From Amblyornis subalaris (Eukaryota > Chordata > Aves > Passeriformes > Ptilonorhynchidae): a stretch of 64,000 bases of DNA. Numbering within the stretch: position 1 is the first letter of the stretch; every line of letters begins with the position of its first letter. The translations under genes were made by a program, and so were the position numbers. The notes beneath the pieces are model-generated. The model was not told the origin of the DNA and did not search any database. It saw nothing but the letters and a program-made list of their open reading frames with translations. The stretch covers positions 450,511 through 514,510 of the forward strand of contig JACAXG010000201.1 in assembly GCA_018881555.1 (NCBI GenBank). Reading direction: 5' to 3'. This document shows, piece by piece, positions 61,481-64,000 of the stretch.

Positions 61481-61907
61481 TGCNGGTGGGGTCTCACCAG
61501 CTGCACACTGAAATTCCTGCAAATGAGCAGTTTTCCAAACATATGTGGTGGCCACACACTTGTCCTGTGACAGGGAACCACTTCCCTGCCCTTTGGTGCC
61601 ATCCCACTTGCAGAGGTCCCTGAAGTCCTGACCTTGGGACCTTGACGATGGATGGACATTGAAAGCCCACATCAGGCATTTTGAGACAATCCTGGTGTTA
61701 CCAGGGAATGAGATGTGATTTTCCTACCTGGAAATTCCATTCAACTCACTCGCAAGCTCTCCAGCAGTAGTGAGCTTCTGCGGTGGTCCTGATCCCTGAG
61801 TTCTCCATAGCTTCCTGATCCCTGTGGTCCTGCATCAATTCCCTTCANGTGCCATGAGGGAGGGTGGAGCTCTGCTCTTCCCTGACACAGCCATAACCTG
61901 ATCCAGT

Positions 61908-61998
61908 GGGAGCTGTCCCTGCCCACAACAAGGGGTTGGAAGTGGATGGTCTTTAAGGTCCCTTCCAACCCAAACCACTGAATGATTCCGTGATTCTC
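61908..61998 (+). mobile_element. CR1 LINE 3' tip
   Basis: GCTGTCCCTGCCCACAACAA, TTTAAGGTCCCTTCCAACCC, then TGAATGATTCCGTGATTCTC. Confidence 0.88.
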
Positions 61999-64000
61999 TG
62001 ATAGTGCTCTCCCTGCACAAGCACTCGTTAACATTCCGTATTTCAGCTGGTGCCAGCAAGGGCAAAGGAGGAGTTTCCTCTGAAAATCAGGATTTTTATT
62101 TATTTTCCTGTGTCATTTCCTCCCCCTGAAGCTGTAGGAGCAGGTGCAGCTCCATGACCTGTCCCTGCCAGCCCTTCCCGCACGGCTGCCCCAGGAGCAG
62201 GGACAGGAGTCTGCAGGTCCACGGGCTCCTCGGTCCGTGTGTCACTGACAGAGCCTCAGTTAATCTCTCATAAAGGTTCTGAGCTCCATCTCAGCAGCCA
62301 TTCAGCTTTCCTGGGGTGGGATCAGCGACATATCCAGCTGTCCATATGGATTAGCTCCAGACTGTCCAGCTCTCTGCAGATCCCACGATAAATAACTGCA
62401 GCACCTTCATTGCCAACGAGTAGGGAAGCTGAAGTAACTGAAAAATAAAGGTGCCTCCATAAGATTTCCTGTCTCCTGAGTTATTCATTCTGCTCAGAGC
62501 AGTTATCTCCCAAAAGGCAGTGTCTGCACTGGTTCTGCAGTGATTTGGGTGTTATTTCCCTGCACTGGATAAATCTGAANGCTCCAGTGTGGCAAGGCAA
62601 ACATTCCTTGAAATAATTAAAATGCTGACAAGAAAAGGCAGCTTGATATCCAAACCCATCTCCTGTCACAAATCCAATTAAATGTGTTTGGCTCAGACTG
62701 TCCTGGTGCTTGTTTATCCACATCCCTAAAAATCATCACCTCATAATTTATGAGTGAGGCTTAGGAAAATAACACCTACNGGGTGCATGGCTGGGGTGAC
62801 TGGGTGAGGAAGAGAAAAAGCAGCAATAGAAAAGTAAATCCCACTGGAAGAAGCAGCAATTCCATGTTTGCTTTCCCTGGAAGGACAAGGAAGAGCCTGC
62901 TGGATTTCAGTGCCTCTGCCCCCTCATTACAGCGGTGCAAGGGCNAGAATTAGCACAGTTGTAGTGCTGAGAACAGACCCAAATGTCAGCTGGGAGGAAA
63001 CTTTGCCATTTGCTGTTCTCCACTGCGAGTGACTGAAGGGCTCCTCTTGTCACACAACCCCGAAATTCTGTCATTCCCTTTATTTTTAGCCNAGCAATTC
63101 ACAGGCAGGGAGGGGAGGAGGAAGGGTTTGCTGAATGTTTGTCGCTTACACATCACACAGGAAGCTGTTCACATTCTCTATTAATTGACTAACAGTACCC
63201 AGAGACTTACTCAGTCTGAGATGGAATAGGCTCAAATCCTTTCCAATAAAATGTCACTGGAAGTGAAAATGGCAGAGGAATTTTTAGAAAGGCCAGCGCT
63301 GGGGGAGTTTCTTGGAGAGAGATGAACCTGCCTGGTTTGGCTTCCCCCAAAACTCTGTCAACCCCAACGGCTGTTAAAGGTGAAATATAATATATTAAAA
63401 TACAGGGATTGATTAACGTGCTAATTGCAGGGGAGGATATGAAATACAATCGTGACTGCAAATACCTTGGAAAAAAGGAATATTTCAACATCAGGTCGTG
63501 GCTTGTGCCAGTGACGTCTTAATTGCCAAGTTCTCAATGTGAGGATTTGTGATGCACCAAGGTAGTTGGAAACTCATCGTTATCAGGATGTGATCCACAG
63601 GACTCCTCAGCTGCTCTGGAAAATAAATCTCAGCTGGGTCGGTGTTTGTGCACGTCAGTGTCAGGTAACTTGAGAACACCTTCACCTGACTAAGCCTCTT
63701 TTTCCTGGTTTGTGATTGAAGAAATTGATAGGGTTTGATGGGAGACATCCAGGTAATCTCTACATGCAGTTTCAGTTAAAAAAATGGAGGGGAAAGGCAA
63801 GTGAGTGAAGCTGAAGTGTGTCAGTGGGCAGGAGGGTGGGCACGGGGACAAAGCGAGTGCTGACACAGCACAGAGTGACGAGGGAGGTGATTCAGTCAGT
63901 GAAGGACAGGGGGAGTTCCCTGCTGAAAGAAGAGCTGCCATGGGTGTTATTAGTGCCACAGAAGGAGTTCAGTCAGAGGCTGCAGGACATGAAACCAGGA
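61999..64000. other. Intergenic DNA right of ALMS1
   Basis: AT-rich single-copy sequence. I see no exon with splice sites and family similarity, no CpG island and no repeat family. Short open frames (for example 63207-63959 on minus) look random. The human neighbour EGR4, with its C2H2 zinc fingers, is not present. Confidence 0.5.

Noticed and set aside
62000..64000. EGR4 or another human ALMS1 neighbour at the right end
   Set aside because: No C2H2 zinc-finger motifs or other recognisable exons in any frame.

Overview
This is a piece of bird nuclear genome, probably from a compact neognath such as a songbird; I cannot name the species. The evidence is about 35 short, 5'-truncated CR1 LINE 3' ends in both orientations (the dominant avian transposon), small introns, two GC-rich CpG-island promoters, and vertebrate exons with canonical GT/AG splice sites. 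One assembly gap (7942-7983) sits in a poly-C tract, and isolated single n's occur throughout.

Layout: two genes lie in tandem on the minus strand. At the left edge (about 751-3650) is the 5' end of a meltrin-type ADAM metalloprotease, best matched to ADAM33 (ADAM13/33): a signal-peptide exon in a CpG island and a prodomain exon, with the rest of the gene left of the window. From 3.65 to 9.37 kb is an intergenic spacer holding CR1 fragments, a 48-bp tandem repeat and the poly-C gap. From about 9.37 to 60.75 kb is ALMS1, apparently complete. I could assemble 20 coding exons whose splice phases agree at every junction, from an ATG at 60613 to a TGA at 9785, giving 8829 nt or 2942 codons plus stop. 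The right end (61-64 kb) is intergenic, with two CR1 fragments and no gene I can support.

ALMS1 is a centrosome and ciliary basal-body protein. This copy keeps the acidic N-terminus, the EIR/IRELL and DSLAARV blocks, the SLxELW and ELSLVxRLDRLA block, the STIDTARL block, and the C-terminal ALMS motif ending in a GKKVSWS-type tail. It is much shorter than the human protein (about 4170 aa) because the large mammalian tandem array of roughly 47-residue repeats is missing. Instead it carries small repeats of its own: a 13-aa unit x5 in exon 10, an LAPS tetrapeptide run in exon 13, a duplicated DSLxARVxSLL motif in exon 8 and a 9-aa duplication in exon 3.

The most unusual non-coding structures are a 23-bp minisatellite of about 20 copies ending 47 bp before the exon 5 acceptor and open in the exon 5 reading frame; a second, unrelated 23-bp minisatellite in intron 1; and a CA/TG microsatellite directly after the exon 1 donor. 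I found no prokaryotic, viral, CRISPR or novel multi-gene system.
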